From Paenibacillus ihbetae (GTDB lineage Bacteria > Bacillota > Bacilli > Paenibacillales > Paenibacillaceae), in NCBI RefSeq assembly GCF_002741055.1, contig NZ_CP016809.1, positions 1,758,501 to 1,822,500 of the forward strand: 64,000 nt of DNA, written 5' to 3'. Both the position numbers and the translations under genes were made by a program. This document shows, piece after piece, positions 16,606 to 25,180 of this stretch (its first letter is position 1; the number at the start of each line of letters is the position of its first letter). The notes beneath the pieces were generated by a model, which saw nothing but the letters and a program-made list of their open reading frames with translations, ran no database searches and was not told the origin of the DNA.

Positions 16606-17359
16606 TATCTGCTTCCTCCGCTTCCCTTGATGCTTCTGATGCTTCTGCCGCGAGCCCGGTCCGAGAGAGCCCGGACGATGAATTTACGTCGTAGGTACTC
16701 GTCAATCGCCCCTTCTCCATGACGGACACCCGGTCGCAGATGGCGTGCACCGCATCCATTTCATGCGACACGATGACGATGGTAACGCCAAGCTCCCGGT
16801 TGATCTTCCGCAGCACATCCAGGATGCCGGATGTCGTCTTCGGGTCAAGCGATGAAGTCGGCTCATCACATAGCAGAACGGAAGGAGAATTCGCCAACGC
16901 CCGCGCAATGGCGACCCGCTGCTTCTGCCCCCCGCTGAGCTGCGCCGGATACTGTCTCATTTTGTCCTCCAGCCCGACGTATCTCATGACCTCCAGGACG
17001 CGCTGCTCCCTGTCTGCCCTCGGAACCTTCGCCAACTCGAGCGGCAAAGCTACATTCCCATAAGCGGTCCGGTTGCCGACCAGTTGAAAATGCTGAAAGA
17101 TCATGCCGATCGATCTTCTCGCTTCCCTGAGAGCCCGGCTTCCGAGCGAGGTAAGCTCGAGGCCGTTCACCTGTACGCTTCCCGAATCGGGGCTCTCCAG
17201 CACATTCATCATGCGCAGCAGCGTCGACTTCCCGGCTCCGCTTGGACCGATGATTCCATGAATCGTTCCCTCCGCAATGTCGAGGGAAACATTGTCTATC
17301 ACTTGATACTGTTCGTTGCCGTCAACGAAGCTCTTGTTCACCTTCTGCAGCGAAATCAG
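16592..17359 (-). CDS. metN: Methionine ABC transporter ATPase MetN (probable CTG start)
   Basis: Complete ABC ATPase: Walker A GPSGAGKST, Q-loop FQHFQL, signature LSGGQKQRVAIARAL, Walker B VLLCDEPTSSLD and H-loop VSHEMD. The C-terminal substrate-sensing ACT-like domain of E. coli MetN is absent; the protein ends in a Ser/Glu/Ala-rich tail. A GTG at 17341 is the first ordinary start but would remove the first beta-strand. MetN proteins begin M-I-x-L-x-x-V-x-K-x-F; that is restored if translation starts at CTG 17359 (giving MISLQKVNKSF) placed seven bases after GGGGGG. I therefore propose a CTG (or neighbouring ATT) start. No SAM riboswitch was found upstream. Confidence 0.92.
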   Translation of the reverse strand: MISLQKVNKSFVDGNEQYQVIDNVSLDIAEGTIHGIIGPSGAGKSTLLRMMNVLESPDSGSVQVNGLELTSLGSRALREARRSIGMIFQHFQLVGNRTAYGNVALPLELAKVPRADREQRVLEVMRYVGLEDKMRQYPAQLSGGQKQRVAIARALANSPSVLLCDEPTSSLDPKTTSGILDVLRKINRELGVTIVIVSHEMDAVHAICDRVSVMEKGRLTSTYDVNSSSGLSRTGLAAEASEASREAEEADNGRA

Positions 17360-17401
17360 AATATATCCCCCCTTGCCTGCCTTGCTTCCTCACATGAAGA
17401 A

Positions 17402-17423
17402 AGCCCGCGCGGCTGGATCAGCC
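17402..17423 (-). promoter_or_regulatory. Candidate overlapping hairpins in the metN leader
   Basis: On the minus strand GGCTG-ATC-CAGCC (17411-17423) overlaps AGCC-GCGC-GGGCT (17402-17414), which is followed by TTCTT. The two cannot form together, as in an attenuator, but the stems are short and the T-run poor. Confidence 0.2.
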
Positions 17424-17529
17424 TGCGAGCAACGTGCTGCAACAATAACATTTAGAATCATACCATAAGTTCGGATAAAGTGTGAGCCATCTTGCGGTGC
17501 TTTTGGCCCAAGCATTTTTTACCTGGAGG

Positions 17530-19500
17530 CTAAGACAGATACAGCTGGTGTCCGTACATCCCCGTCAAGCGTTCGACTGCCCGCTCCAGGACATCCTCCT
17601 CGAAGCCCTCCAGGCCCTGAATCGCCTGGATCTTGTCTCCCGGAGACATCTCCTTATCCAGGTGAAGGCTCCAATTTACGATGGCGTTGACAGCTTCCTC
17701 CGTCTCGAATTGGCCGTAATAAATATGCGCTTTATACAGGTAGCTGTCCGCATGATTCGGAACGGCTTCAAGCACCCGGTCAAATGCGTACAAGGCGGCA
17801 TCCTCGTCATGGTCCTTGTAGTGAATCTGGCCCAGACGGAAGTATGCGCCCGGATGCCCCGGCACAAGCTCCAGAAATTTCATCGTATCTTCCTTCGCGC
17901 GGCTGTAATCCAGCATGGAATAATAAATGCCGCTTCTCAAACTGTACAGATTGCCGTACTCCGGATCGAGCTCCAGGCCCTGCGAGCAATCGGCAAGCCC
18001 CCGCTCCAGCTGGCCGGTCTCCACGAAGCAGATTGCCCGGAATTCATAGAATCGCGGATTGCCCGGAACCGCCTGAATCGCTTTGGAATAAGCATCGATC
18101 GCAAGATCCCACAAGCCCATCTCCTTGTAGATATGCCCGCTGGCCGCCAGATAGGTCGGGTGCGTGGAAAAGTCCTCGTCCAATTTGACCGCCTCCTGCA
18201 GCTCCAGCAGCGCTTCCTCATTGCGTCCCTGCAGGTAAAACGCATAACTGAGCTTGTTTCGAATTTCGGAGGCATCCTGAATTTCGATCGCGCTCTTCAG
18301 CGCCTTCTCGGCAGCCGGCAAATCATGCATCTCCATATGAATATCGGCGCGCTGGACGAAATTCGGCGCATCGTCCGGCTCCAGACGAAGCAGCTTATCG
18401 TTCAGCTTCAGCGCCTCCTCGTTGCGGCCGAGCCGGTAATAGCTGTCCGCCATCCAATAGCAGACGAGCGGCGACTCCGGCATTCTGGCGTACAGCTTCG
18501 ATATCAGCTCGAAGGCCGGATCCTCCAGCCCGTCCTCGCGGTAGAGCCGGGCCAGCTCGAAGTACCCGCGGTAATCATCGGGTGCCGCTTCGATCGCGCG
18601 CTCCAGATCAGCCTTGGCGGACTGCATGCTGCCGGATTTTTTGTGGACATCCGCCCGCTTCAAGTACAGCTCATAGGCTTCCGGGTAACGCTCGATCGCT
18701 TCCGTTATATACGTCAGCGCCTTATCAAAGGCCCCGAGCTGCAGGTGTAAATCCGCCATATGCTTTCGGAACGAATAGGCCTCCCTCATCTGCCGCTGGA
18801 ACGACTGAAACGCGCCGTAGCTGTAATTCGTGCTGGAAGCAAACAGCGCATACCCCTGGTCGGCTTCCGCCTCGTACCGGTCCGCCAGCCGGATTCCTTC
18901 CTGCAGGACGCTGACCGCTTCCTCCAGTTCATCCATCAGGTCGAGGCAAACCGACAGCATATAATAATACATCGGAATGGCCCGGGAAGGCTCCTTGATG
19001 CTGATACGGAAGCAGTTCGCCGCCTCCGCCGGATTCCGGCTTTCATAATACGTCATGCCAAGCTCGTAATAAGTAGAAATGACCGTGCTCGGATCTTCCC
19101 GCTTGATCGATTCCTTGAGATCGCGGATGGCCTCCTCATACCGGTTAAGGTCTTTATAGGCGATCCCGCGGGTATACCAATTCATATAGTTGTCCGCATT
19201 TAATGCAATCGCCTGGTCCAGGTCGGCGATGGCCTCCAGTTCCCGGTCCATCTCTCGCAAAATATGAGCCCGCCGTTCATAAGCGCGATGACTGCCGGTT
19301 GTCTCGATCACGCGGCCCAAATAGTCGACCGCCTCATCCGAGTATCCCCCGTTATGCAGCAGCTCGGCATAGAGGAGCTTGTCATTGAAGCTCGTAATCC
19401 CGCCCTCGCCTTTTCTCATATATTTCAATGCCTGTTCAAAATCCTGTTTCTTGCGGTAATAGTCTCCGATGCGAAACCAGATCCGCTTCATTAACTTCAT
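17530..19500 (-). CDS. Large TPR-repeat protein, cytoplasmic
   Basis: The 656-residue protein is almost entirely tetratricopeptide repeats (roughly 15 units of 34 residues, with typical A-x-x-x-Y/F and P positions such as YEEAIRDLKESIKRED and PGNPRFYEFRAICFVETGQ). There is no signal peptide, membrane helix or extra catalytic domain, so it is likely a protein-protein scaffold. The start at 19500 follows GAGGGTG. It is on the metNIQ strand but about 170 bp upstream of metN with a gap between. No specific partner can be named from context. Confidence 0.85.
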   Translation of the reverse strand: MKLMKRIWFRIGDYYRKKQDFEQALKYMRKGEGGITSFNDKLLYAELLHNGGYSDEAVDYLGRVIETTGSHRAYERRAHILREMDRELEAIADLDQAIALNADNYMNWYTRGIAYKDLNRYEEAIRDLKESIKREDPSTVISTYYELGMTYYESRNPAEAANCFRISIKEPSRAIPMYYYMLSVCLDLMDELEEAVSVLQEGIRLADRYEAEADQGYALFASSTNYSYGAFQSFQRQMREAYSFRKHMADLHLQLGAFDKALTYITEAIERYPEAYELYLKRADVHKKSGSMQSAKADLERAIEAAPDDYRGYFELARLYREDGLEDPAFELISKLYARMPESPLVCYWMADSYYRLGRNEEALKLNDKLLRLEPDDAPNFVQRADIHMEMHDLPAAEKALKSAIEIQDASEIRNKLSYAFYLQGRNEEALLELQEAVKLDEDFSTHPTYLAASGHIYKEMGLWDLAIDAYSKAIQAVPGNPRFYEFRAICFVETGQLERGLADCSQGLELDPEYGNLYSLRSGIYYSMLDYSRAKEDTMKFLELVPGHPGAYFRLGQIHYKDHDEDAALYAFDRVLEAVPNHADSYLYKAHIYYGQFETEEAVNAIVNWSLHLDKEMSPGDKIQAIQGLEGFEEDVLERAVERLTGMYGHQLYLS

Positions 19501-19588
19501 GCCGGTTCACCCTCTATATATGTAAATAACAAGTTCAAATCTCTGATCTTACTCCTACTGTAAGACGGTTTGCAATAAAATGCAAAGA

Positions 19589-19604
19589 GGAACCCGGAGG
19601 TTCC
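19589..19604 (-). terminator. Weak terminator-like hairpin
   Basis: A perfect 6-bp stem (GGAACC, CGGA loop, GGTTCC) followed on the minus strand by TCTTTGCATTTT, about 115 bp past the stop of the membrane-protein gene. Confidence 0.45.
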
Positions 19605-19719
19605 CCGATATGATATCTATTATATTGTACAAAGTTTCCGGAAATGTCCACTCTTTCATCCATATGGATATTGAAAATTCGATTCCCGGCCCTTCCGGCC
19701 GGCTGGATCTGGATCGCGC

Positions 19720-20229
19720 TCAGCCGGTGACCGCCGGCAGGGCAGATTTCTTCTTGCGGTCCTTTGCGGTGTACAATGCGGCCGCCCCCAGCGATATTCC
19801 CCATACGAGAAAGAGACCATACCAGAAGTATCCCCACACCGCCATCGGGCTCGCATCCTGGACCGCAAAGGCAGGAGCCGATTGCACGCGTCCAATCGCC
19901 AGCTGAAATTGCAGGACAAAGTAGGAGAAGCCCCATAACGTGAAGCCTGCTGAAGCGATCCAGGCCGGGATGAGCAGTAGCAGCCTCGGCAGCCGCTCTC
20001 CCCATCGCATGGCAAAGGCAAGCGCGAACAAAGCACCAAGAACCGCGAACCCTCCCATCCCCCAATAGCCGATCAGAACGCTCCAAAATTCACCCGGCGC
20101 CTCCTCGAAGTCGCCTGGGAAAGCCAGCCCAATCCCTAATCCCCACCAAAAATGGGGCAGTGCGTACATGAGCGCAGCCATACCGGCGATGTAACCGGCA
20201 GCTTTTGCTCGTGAACGATCCTTCTCCAT
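19720..20229 (-). CDS. Four-helix integral membrane protein, DUF3995-like
   Basis: About 169 residues with four hydrophobic segments (about 10-30, 47-72, 82-105, 130-153) and a basic C-terminus (KDRKKKSALP). The PHFWWGLGIG stretch after helix 1 recalls DUF3995 membrane proteins, whose function is unknown. The frame opens with GTG (20241), ATG (20238) and ATG (20229); only the last has an acceptable distance from AGGGG. It is flanked by the TPR gene and the ABC-2 exporter, with no obvious operon link. Confidence 0.65.
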   Translation of the reverse strand: MEKDRSRAKAAGYIAGMAALMYALPHFWWGLGIGLAFPGDFEEAPGEFWSVLIGYWGMGGFAVLGALFALAFAMRWGERLPRLLLLIPAWIASAGFTLWGFSYFVLQFQLAIGRVQSAPAFAVQDASPMAVWGYFWYGLFLVWGISLGAAALYTAKDRKKKSALPAVTG

Positions 20230-20388
20230 GATCTCCATCACCCCTAATTATGTTTGAACAGGCGTCCGGTGACCGGCGGTAAAATTATACTTTACATCCC
20301 GGCAATCGCAGTTTAGCCTTTCGTTCAAGTACCAGTCTACTTGCCGTTATGGAAAATAAAGCGACCTCAAGTTTAAGGTTGGGTTAAA

Positions 20389-20439
20389 TTCTTTATTCAA
20401 CAGAGTTCTTTATTCAACAGAGTTTTTTATCCAACAGAG
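20389..20439. repeat. Three 17-bp tandem repeats
   Basis: TTCTTTATTCAACAGAG occurs twice exactly (20389-20405, 20406-20422) and once with two changes (20423-20439). It sits just downstream of the ABC exporter ATPase gene in a 270-bp gap without other features. Confidence 0.85.
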
Positions 20440-20502
20440 CCCTTGGCCGAAAAATAGAGCCATGATCATAGCGAAAGCATAAAAAGCCACCTGATAGACC
20501 GG

Positions 20503-21495
20503 CTAGTAAACCTTGTGAATGACATCCTCGAAATCCGGATCCTGCATCTCGATGTCATCCAGCTCCCCCCATTTCCCCAGCTCCTTGACAATTTCCAGCG
20601 TATTCATTTCTCGTCGGTTCGCCTCGATCGTCACGCTCTGGTCCAGAACGCGGGTCACCCGGATTCGGGCCTGGGCCGAGTCCTCGTCAGCCGCCAAGTA
20701 GGGCGCCGGGATTTGGAACGGTCCCCGGAAGGTGACCGTAATAAGGGTAGGCAATCCGATGGAATCGCGAAGCGAGCGAACCGTTCCGTCATAAGACAGC
20801 CGTCCTTCGTTAATCACCATCACCCGGCTGCACAGCTGCTCGATATCATCCATGTCATGGGTCGTAAGCAGAATCGTCTTCCCGAATTCCTCGTTGATCA
20901 GCTTCAGAAAATGGCGAATGTTGCGCTTGGCATTGACGTCGAGACCGATGGTCGGCTCGTCGAGGAACAGCACATCCGGATCGTGCAGCATGGCGGCGGC
21001 AAGATCGGCGCGCATGCGCTGTCCGAGCGACAGCTTGCGTACAGGCGTTTCCCAGAACGCCTGCAGATCAAGCAGTTCCGTAAACTGTCCGAGTCTTTGC
21101 AGTTTGTCCGCCTCATCGACGGCATACATTTTGGCCAGAATATCAAATGAGTCCCGAACCGGCAGATCCCACCACAGCTGACTTCGCTGGCCGAACACGA
21201 CGCCCAGCCGCTTGACGACGGCGCGCCGCTCCCGATGCGGATTCATCCCCCCGATGATCACCTCTCCGGAGCTGGGATGCAGAATGCCGCTCAGCATCTT
21301 GATGGTCGTCGATTTGCCGGCTCCGTTCGGTCCGATGTATCCGACGAACTCGCCGCGGTCCACCTTGAAGCTGATCCCCCGAACCGCCTCTTTGATCCGG
21401 TATTCCCTCGAGAACAGGGTCCGGATTCCCGAGAAGCGTCCTTCCTTGACTACAGGGGTTTTGAATGACTTGCGAATGTCTTGAACTTCGATCAT
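20503..21495 (-). CDS. ABC-2 exporter ATPase
   Basis: The 330-residue protein is an ABC ATPase: Walker A GPNGAGKST, signature LSLGQRMRADLAAAML, Walker B VLFLDEPTIGLD, H-loop TTHDMDD. The N-terminal RTLFSREYRIKEAVRGISF and the 90-residue C-terminal extension match the branch that pairs with DUF990/ABC-2 permeases (daunorubicin-type exporters). It starts at ATG 21495 after AAGGAGG; the frame open to 21921 is antisense overlap with the permease gene. It powers the two membrane subunits encoded just upstream. Exported substrate unknown. Confidence 0.9.
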   Translation of the reverse strand: MIEVQDIRKSFKTPVVKEGRFSGIRTLFSREYRIKEAVRGISFKVDRGEFVGYIGPNGAGKSTTIKMLSGILHPSSGEVIIGGMNPHRERRAVVKRLGVVFGQRSQLWWDLPVRDSFDILAKMYAVDEADKLQRLGQFTELLDLQAFWETPVRKLSLGQRMRADLAAAMLHDPDVLFLDEPTIGLDVNAKRNIRHFLKLINEEFGKTILLTTHDMDDIEQLCSRVMVINEGRLSYDGTVRSLRDSIGLPTLITVTFRGPFQIPAPYLAADEDSAQARIRVTRVLDQSVTIEANRREMNTLEIVKELGKWGELDDIEMQDPDFEDVIHKVY

Positions 21496-21512
21496 GCTGT
21501 TTGCCTCCTTCC

Positions 21513-22313
21513 TTAACTGCCCGTGCTTTGGTATTTGGTCAAGCCGAACTGCCAGAATTTCAAGCTGAGCGCGAGACAGAGCAGTGCGGCTCCCGCCAAG
21601 GCCGGCAGCACCCACCATCCCAGCTCGCCTCGAAGTATGTATAAGGACGGGACATAATTCACGAGTCCGACCGGAACGAGGACCAGAAGAATGGACGACA
21701 TCCATTTCGGATACAGCGTCAGCGGGTATTGGGCTGCGGTCCTTGCGGCATCCTCCGTCAGATTCTGCAGCTCGGTGATTCGGGTCGTCCAGAAGCCGAA
21801 GGTTGCGGTAGCAAGTCCGATCGAGAACAGGATGACTGCCCCGGTCAGGATAATGTATACCGACTGCGGTACAGCGCTCCATCCCACCTGGCCGCTCCCC
21901 ATCATACCGCTCAACGACCACCAGAGCAGAAAGCCGCCCTGCAGCACTTCGCCAAGCATGATGCGGAATTTTTGCGGCATCAGCGCAAGCAGCACCGGCA
22001 TCGGCCGCGTAAGCAGCTGGTCCAGCTCCCCGTTCACCAAATACTTCTCCAGATGATGGACTTCATCGGCGAACGTCCGGTATAGCGTCTTCGATAAGGT
22101 CATCACCGCGAACAGATAGCCGATTTCGTGCATCGACCACCCCTGAATGGCGCCGAATTTATAGAGCACGATCGCGACCATCAGAAATTCGGAGATCTGA
22201 ATCAGGGCGGCCAGGATGGAAGCCAGGACAAAATTGAATTTGTATTGCATGCGGCTTTTGATGCTTGTTCGTATCAGCAGCGCATACAGCGACAGCCAGG
22301 ATTTTGCGGTCAT
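21513..22313 (-). CDS. ABC-2 exporter permease, subunit 2
   Basis: The 266-residue membrane protein has about six helices. The segment RTFADEVHHLEKYLVNGELDQLLTRPMP is typical of DUF990-type ABC-2 permeases. The ATG at 22313 overlaps the stop of the first permease gene (ATGA, 22310-22313), so the two subunits are translationally coupled and probably form a heterodimer. The ATPase gene follows after 17 bp. Confidence 0.88.
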   Translation of the reverse strand: MTAKSWLSLYALLIRTSIKSRMQYKFNFVLASILAALIQISEFLMVAIVLYKFGAIQGWSMHEIGYLFAVMTLSKTLYRTFADEVHHLEKYLVNGELDQLLTRPMPVLLALMPQKFRIMLGEVLQGGFLLWWSLSGMMGSGQVGWSAVPQSVYIILTGAVILFSIGLATATFGFWTTRITELQNLTEDAARTAAQYPLTLYPKWMSSILLVLVPVGLVNYVPSLYILRGELGWWVLPALAGAALLCLALSLKFWQFGLTKYQSTGS

Positions 22314-23086
22314 CCTCCCTGCACCTCCACCTTGCGCCTCAAGAAGCCGGTCGCCAGCAAGCAAGCCAGCGTAAGCAGCAGACACCAAAATAACGTTCCC
22401 CATAAATAAGAGACGTCGCCAAAACCCAAATACAATCGAGTCGGAACATACAGCAGATAAGGGTACGGTGACCACCAGGCTGCCGTTTGCAGCCAGCCCG
22501 GCAGCCATTCGATAGGAATGAAGAAGCCTGCGAGGAGGTTGATCATCGCATGGTTGCCCCAATACAACCAAGAGGATTCCGTCGTCCACAACGCGGATGC
22601 GCCGATAAGATAATTGATGCAGATCGATAAATAAGCTGCGCCAGCCAGCGCAAGGGCTACAAATAGAAGGTCCGATGCTTTTCCGGGAAGTTCCAAGGAA
22701 AATGCGAAATAGTACACCAGATAGATCGGGATCGATTTGTAAATGAATTGGTAAGCGATTTGGCCCCATTCCTTGGCCATCAGATGGCTGAACAAATGGA
22801 CGGGACGCATTAAATCCAGGGAAATATGGCCGGTTCTAACGGCTTGGGGAATGCCGAGGCCATTGGTGATGAAGCTGGAGATCCAGAGTGCGGCTTGGGT
22901 AAAGGCGATATAGCCGACCATCCCTTGCGTTCCGTACTCTCCAAGCGCATGATCCGCACCGAGACCGATCCAGATACACGCGTACATGAAGCCGAACATC
23001 GCGCTCGCGATATTGTGCACCATGTGGGCCCCGCGGTATTGCAAATTGCGGGCATAGGCTTTGGAAGCCAAAGTGAAATAAAGCAT
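22310..23086 (-). CDS. ABC-2 exporter permease, subunit 1
   Basis: A 258-residue membrane protein with six hydrophobic stretches. The conserved segment GLGIPQAVRTGHISLDLMRPVHLF mirrors the coupling loop of its partner (VNGELDQLLTRP), showing that the two permeases are distant paralogues. GGAGG lies six bases before the ATG. First gene of the three-gene exporter operon reading toward lower coordinates. Confidence 0.87.
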   Translation of the reverse strand: MLYFTLASKAYARNLQYRGAHMVHNIASAMFGFMYACIWIGLGADHALGEYGTQGMVGYIAFTQAALWISSFITNGLGIPQAVRTGHISLDLMRPVHLFSHLMAKEWGQIAYQFIYKSIPIYLVYYFAFSLELPGKASDLLFVALALAGAAYLSICINYLIGASALWTTESSWLYWGNHAMINLLAGFFIPIEWLPGWLQTAAWWSPYPYLLYVPTRLYLGFGDVSYLWGTLFWCLLLTLACLLATGFLRRKVEVQGG

Positions 23087-23314
23087 GCAGCACCTCCGAT
23101 AAGCATATTAGACGGCGGACCCGTCCACTTCAGACAAGGCGAAAATGAGAGAAGGACACCATCATACCAGATCATTCCATAGAGGGCAACCGTTATTTTG
23201 GGTTAGAGCATAAAGGATGTAAGCGCTGCAGAGAAAGTGGATTTAGCCATACATTTATTGGAACAAGTTAGGAGGGGATGCGTAATTAATAAGTAAGTGA
23301 AGGGGGCTAATCAT

Positions 23315-23749
23315 ATGTTTTTGATGCTGTTCGGTGTCATACAAATCGTATTCGGATGGTATGTTTTCCGCAATCCGGATTCCGATTGGATCAGGATGCT
23401 CGCCCGCATTCCGGAGGACGTGGAACAAGACGATGTCGATTTATTTAAAGCGCAAATCGGCGGTATAATCGCTATCTTTTTGGGCGTAATGATGATCTTA
23501 TCCGGGCTGTCCTATTACTCAGACCAATCACCTCTCCAAGCATTCATCGCTTCCCTTGTTCTCGGCGGTGCGGGTATTGCAAGCGGCCTGTATGCGCTGC
23601 TTCGCCCCGAATCCCGATGGTTCAAACGACACCGGGAAGATCGTGAAGATATCGAGCCCAGAATCTGGCTCATGAAGCTTGCCGGCATCACCATGATCGG
23701 AATCAGCGTTCTTACCATGGTTCTAAGCGCACAGCATCTCTTTGTTTAA
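23315..23749 (+). CDS. Small membrane protein, unknown function
   Basis: 144 residues with three to four hydrophobic segments (about 1-18, 44-68, 75-95, 120-142) and charged loops (DVEQDDVDLF, KRHREDREDIEPR). The helix 1 pattern of a short membrane stretch followed by NPDSDWIRM resembles small two-or-more-helix DUF membrane proteins, but I do not recognise the family. ATG 23315 is eight bases after AGGGGG; a GTG at 23297 is in frame but badly spaced. It stands alone, divergent from the ABC exporter operon. Confidence 0.7.
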   Translation: MFLMLFGVIQIVFGWYVFRNPDSDWIRMLARIPEDVEQDDVDLFKAQIGGIIAIFLGVMMILSGLSYYSDQSPLQAFIASLVLGGAGIASGLYALLRPESRWFKRHREDREDIEPRIWLMKLAGITMIGISVLTMVLSAQHLFV

Positions 23750-23841
23750 CGGCTTCTCGGCTTTAAGCCGGGTCCTATGACAGCTTCCGGCTGCCGCCTC
23801 CCTCTATGAATCTTCCATTTCACAAACAACGTCAACACGAC

Positions 23842-23905
23842 AAAAAAGCCCCCCGTCCCTCTTACCGGTTTGCATCGGAACAAGGGATAGGGGGTTCTTC
23901 GTTTT
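23842..23905. terminator. Bidirectional terminator
   Basis: CCCCC.TCCCT pairs with AGGGA.GGGGG across a loop of about 22 nt; six A on the left and TTCTTCGTTTT on the right. Separates the converging membrane-protein and cupin genes. Confidence 0.75.
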
Positions 23906-23982
23906 AGCCAGCGGTGCATAGTATAAGTTCATCGCACAACTGCTGCGATGCACCCGGGAATTACATCCGCCTCCTCTGAGGT

Positions 23983-25038
23983 CTAACCTTCTTTCACACT
24001 GTGTTCCGATTGCATCTTCGTTTTTTCGGGGCCAGGACCAACTCCCACATCTGTCCCGCTGCTTATATTATTGGGATTAAACAAATATTGCAGCTGCCGT
24101 AACGGCTCTGGTTGAGACAACGGCGGCGCAAACGCCCCTGCGAGCTGTGTGGTGAACTGTGGCGTGAATGATGGTTGGAACGATGATGGCGAAAACGGTG
24201 GGATATGCGGCGGCTGGCGAATCGGCGCGGAGAACGGCTGGTATGCGTTCTGCTGCGGATGGGAGGCTGAATATGGAGCCGGATATGGCTGCGGATATAC
24301 CGGCGTATACGGCGGCGGATATGATGGCGGATACGCAGCGCTTGACGCAATCGGGCTATACTGCGGCGGCCGGGTCTGCTGGGTGTAGAACGGGAAGGCA
24401 GCAGGCGGCGGATATCCGTAAAATGAAGGCGGGGGAGGGAAGTGGTTAAACGGTGCTTGGCCAAAAGCTTGCTCCTGAATGGATTCCAGCGCCGATCCCT
24501 GCTCATCACGCTTGCTGCAGCCGGGCGGCGGACCCAGGATGACCGTCTCTTTCAACGGAGCCACAGCCTCGGCATACTCCTCTTCGTTGATGCAGTAGGC
24601 GATATTCAGAATCTCCCTAGGAATATGCCGAAGGAAGTCCGCCCCGTACACGATATCCGGCGTCGGTTGGTCGAAGATCGTCAGGATGTGGGCCCGGTCG
24701 CTCAGCGTTAAAATCCAGTGAAACCACCCCTTAGGAAGCATCGCCACCTGTCCCGGCTTCAGTTTGTAGGTCATCAGCCTCTGCGTAAATGGATTGAATA
24801 TGGAAGTCAAAACCTCGCCGCTGATGACAAACACCAATTCATTCGCGTTCGTATGCCAGTGGGGCTGGATGATGATGCCTTTGGTCATATGCACATTGAA
24901 GAATCCTGTTGCAATTGCAGGCATTTGTTCTCCGAATACTTGCGTTATATAATTCCCTGCGTCCCGTTTATAGGTAACCGTGTCGTTCGAATCGGCAAAC
25001 AGCTTCACATTCGGAGACGTCAGCACCGGATCCAGCAT
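23983..25038 (-). CDS. Cupin-domain protein with Pro/Tyr-rich C-terminal tail
   Basis: 351 residues in two parts. Residues about 1-165 form a single germin-like cupin with metal ligands in PHWHTNANE (two His, one Glu) and a later His in PKGWFHWILT, related to the domains of oxalate decarboxylase. Residues about 190-320 are low complexity, dominated by Pro, Tyr, Ser, Gln and Ala (PPSYPPPYTPVYPQPYP). Such tails occur in spore-coat and other surface-assembled proteins, and OxdD-type cupins are coat components, so a spore-surface role is a reasonable but unproven inference. GGGGGG precedes the ATG by six bases. The gene is alone, with a terminator downstream. Confidence 0.8.
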   Translation of the reverse strand: MLDPVLTSPNVKLFADSNDTVTYKRDAGNYITQVFGEQMPAIATGFFNVHMTKGIIIQPHWHTNANELVFVISGEVLTSIFNPFTQRLMTYKLKPGQVAMLPKGWFHWILTLSDRAHILTIFDQPTPDIVYGADFLRHIPREILNIAYCINEEEYAEAVAPLKETVILGPPPGCSKRDEQGSALESIQEQAFGQAPFNHFPPPPSFYGYPPPAAFPFYTQQTRPPQYSPIASSAAYPPSYPPPYTPVYPQPYPAPYSASHPQQNAYQPFSAPIRQPPHIPPFSPSSFQPSFTPQFTTQLAGAFAPPLSQPEPLRQLQYLFNPNNISSGTDVGVGPGPEKTKMQSEHSVKEG

Positions 25039-25180
25039 AGATATCCCCCCTTGACAGATTGTGCTCTAACTCAATACCTATCCGTATGCGGGGGAAGCTT
25101 GGCATATGTGAAGCCTTCAGATCCTGCCTCCAAAAAGCCCAGGACTGCACCGAGCATAGCGTGCGCTAAACCCGTCAGCG

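Noticed and set aside
17501..17513. TTTTGGCCCAAGC resembling the LacI operators
   Set aside because: One arm does not match, it lies far from the Lpl locus, and it is better explained as part of a TGCTT/AAGCA hairpin.
17360..17530. SAM (S-box) riboswitch ahead of metN
   Set aside because: The conserved S-box core could not be found in the 170-bp leader.
20389..20439. CRISPR array
   Set aside because: The 17-bp copies are directly adjacent without spacers and no cas genes are near.
21513..22769. Long ORFs extending the ABC-2 ATPase and permease upstream
   Set aside because: The extensions are antiparallel or out-of-frame shadows of the neighbouring permease genes; proper starts with ribosome sites exist internally.
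24063..24509. Arg-rich ORF opposite the cupin gene tail
   Set aside because: It is a shadow of the Pro/Tyr-rich coding repeat in another frame.
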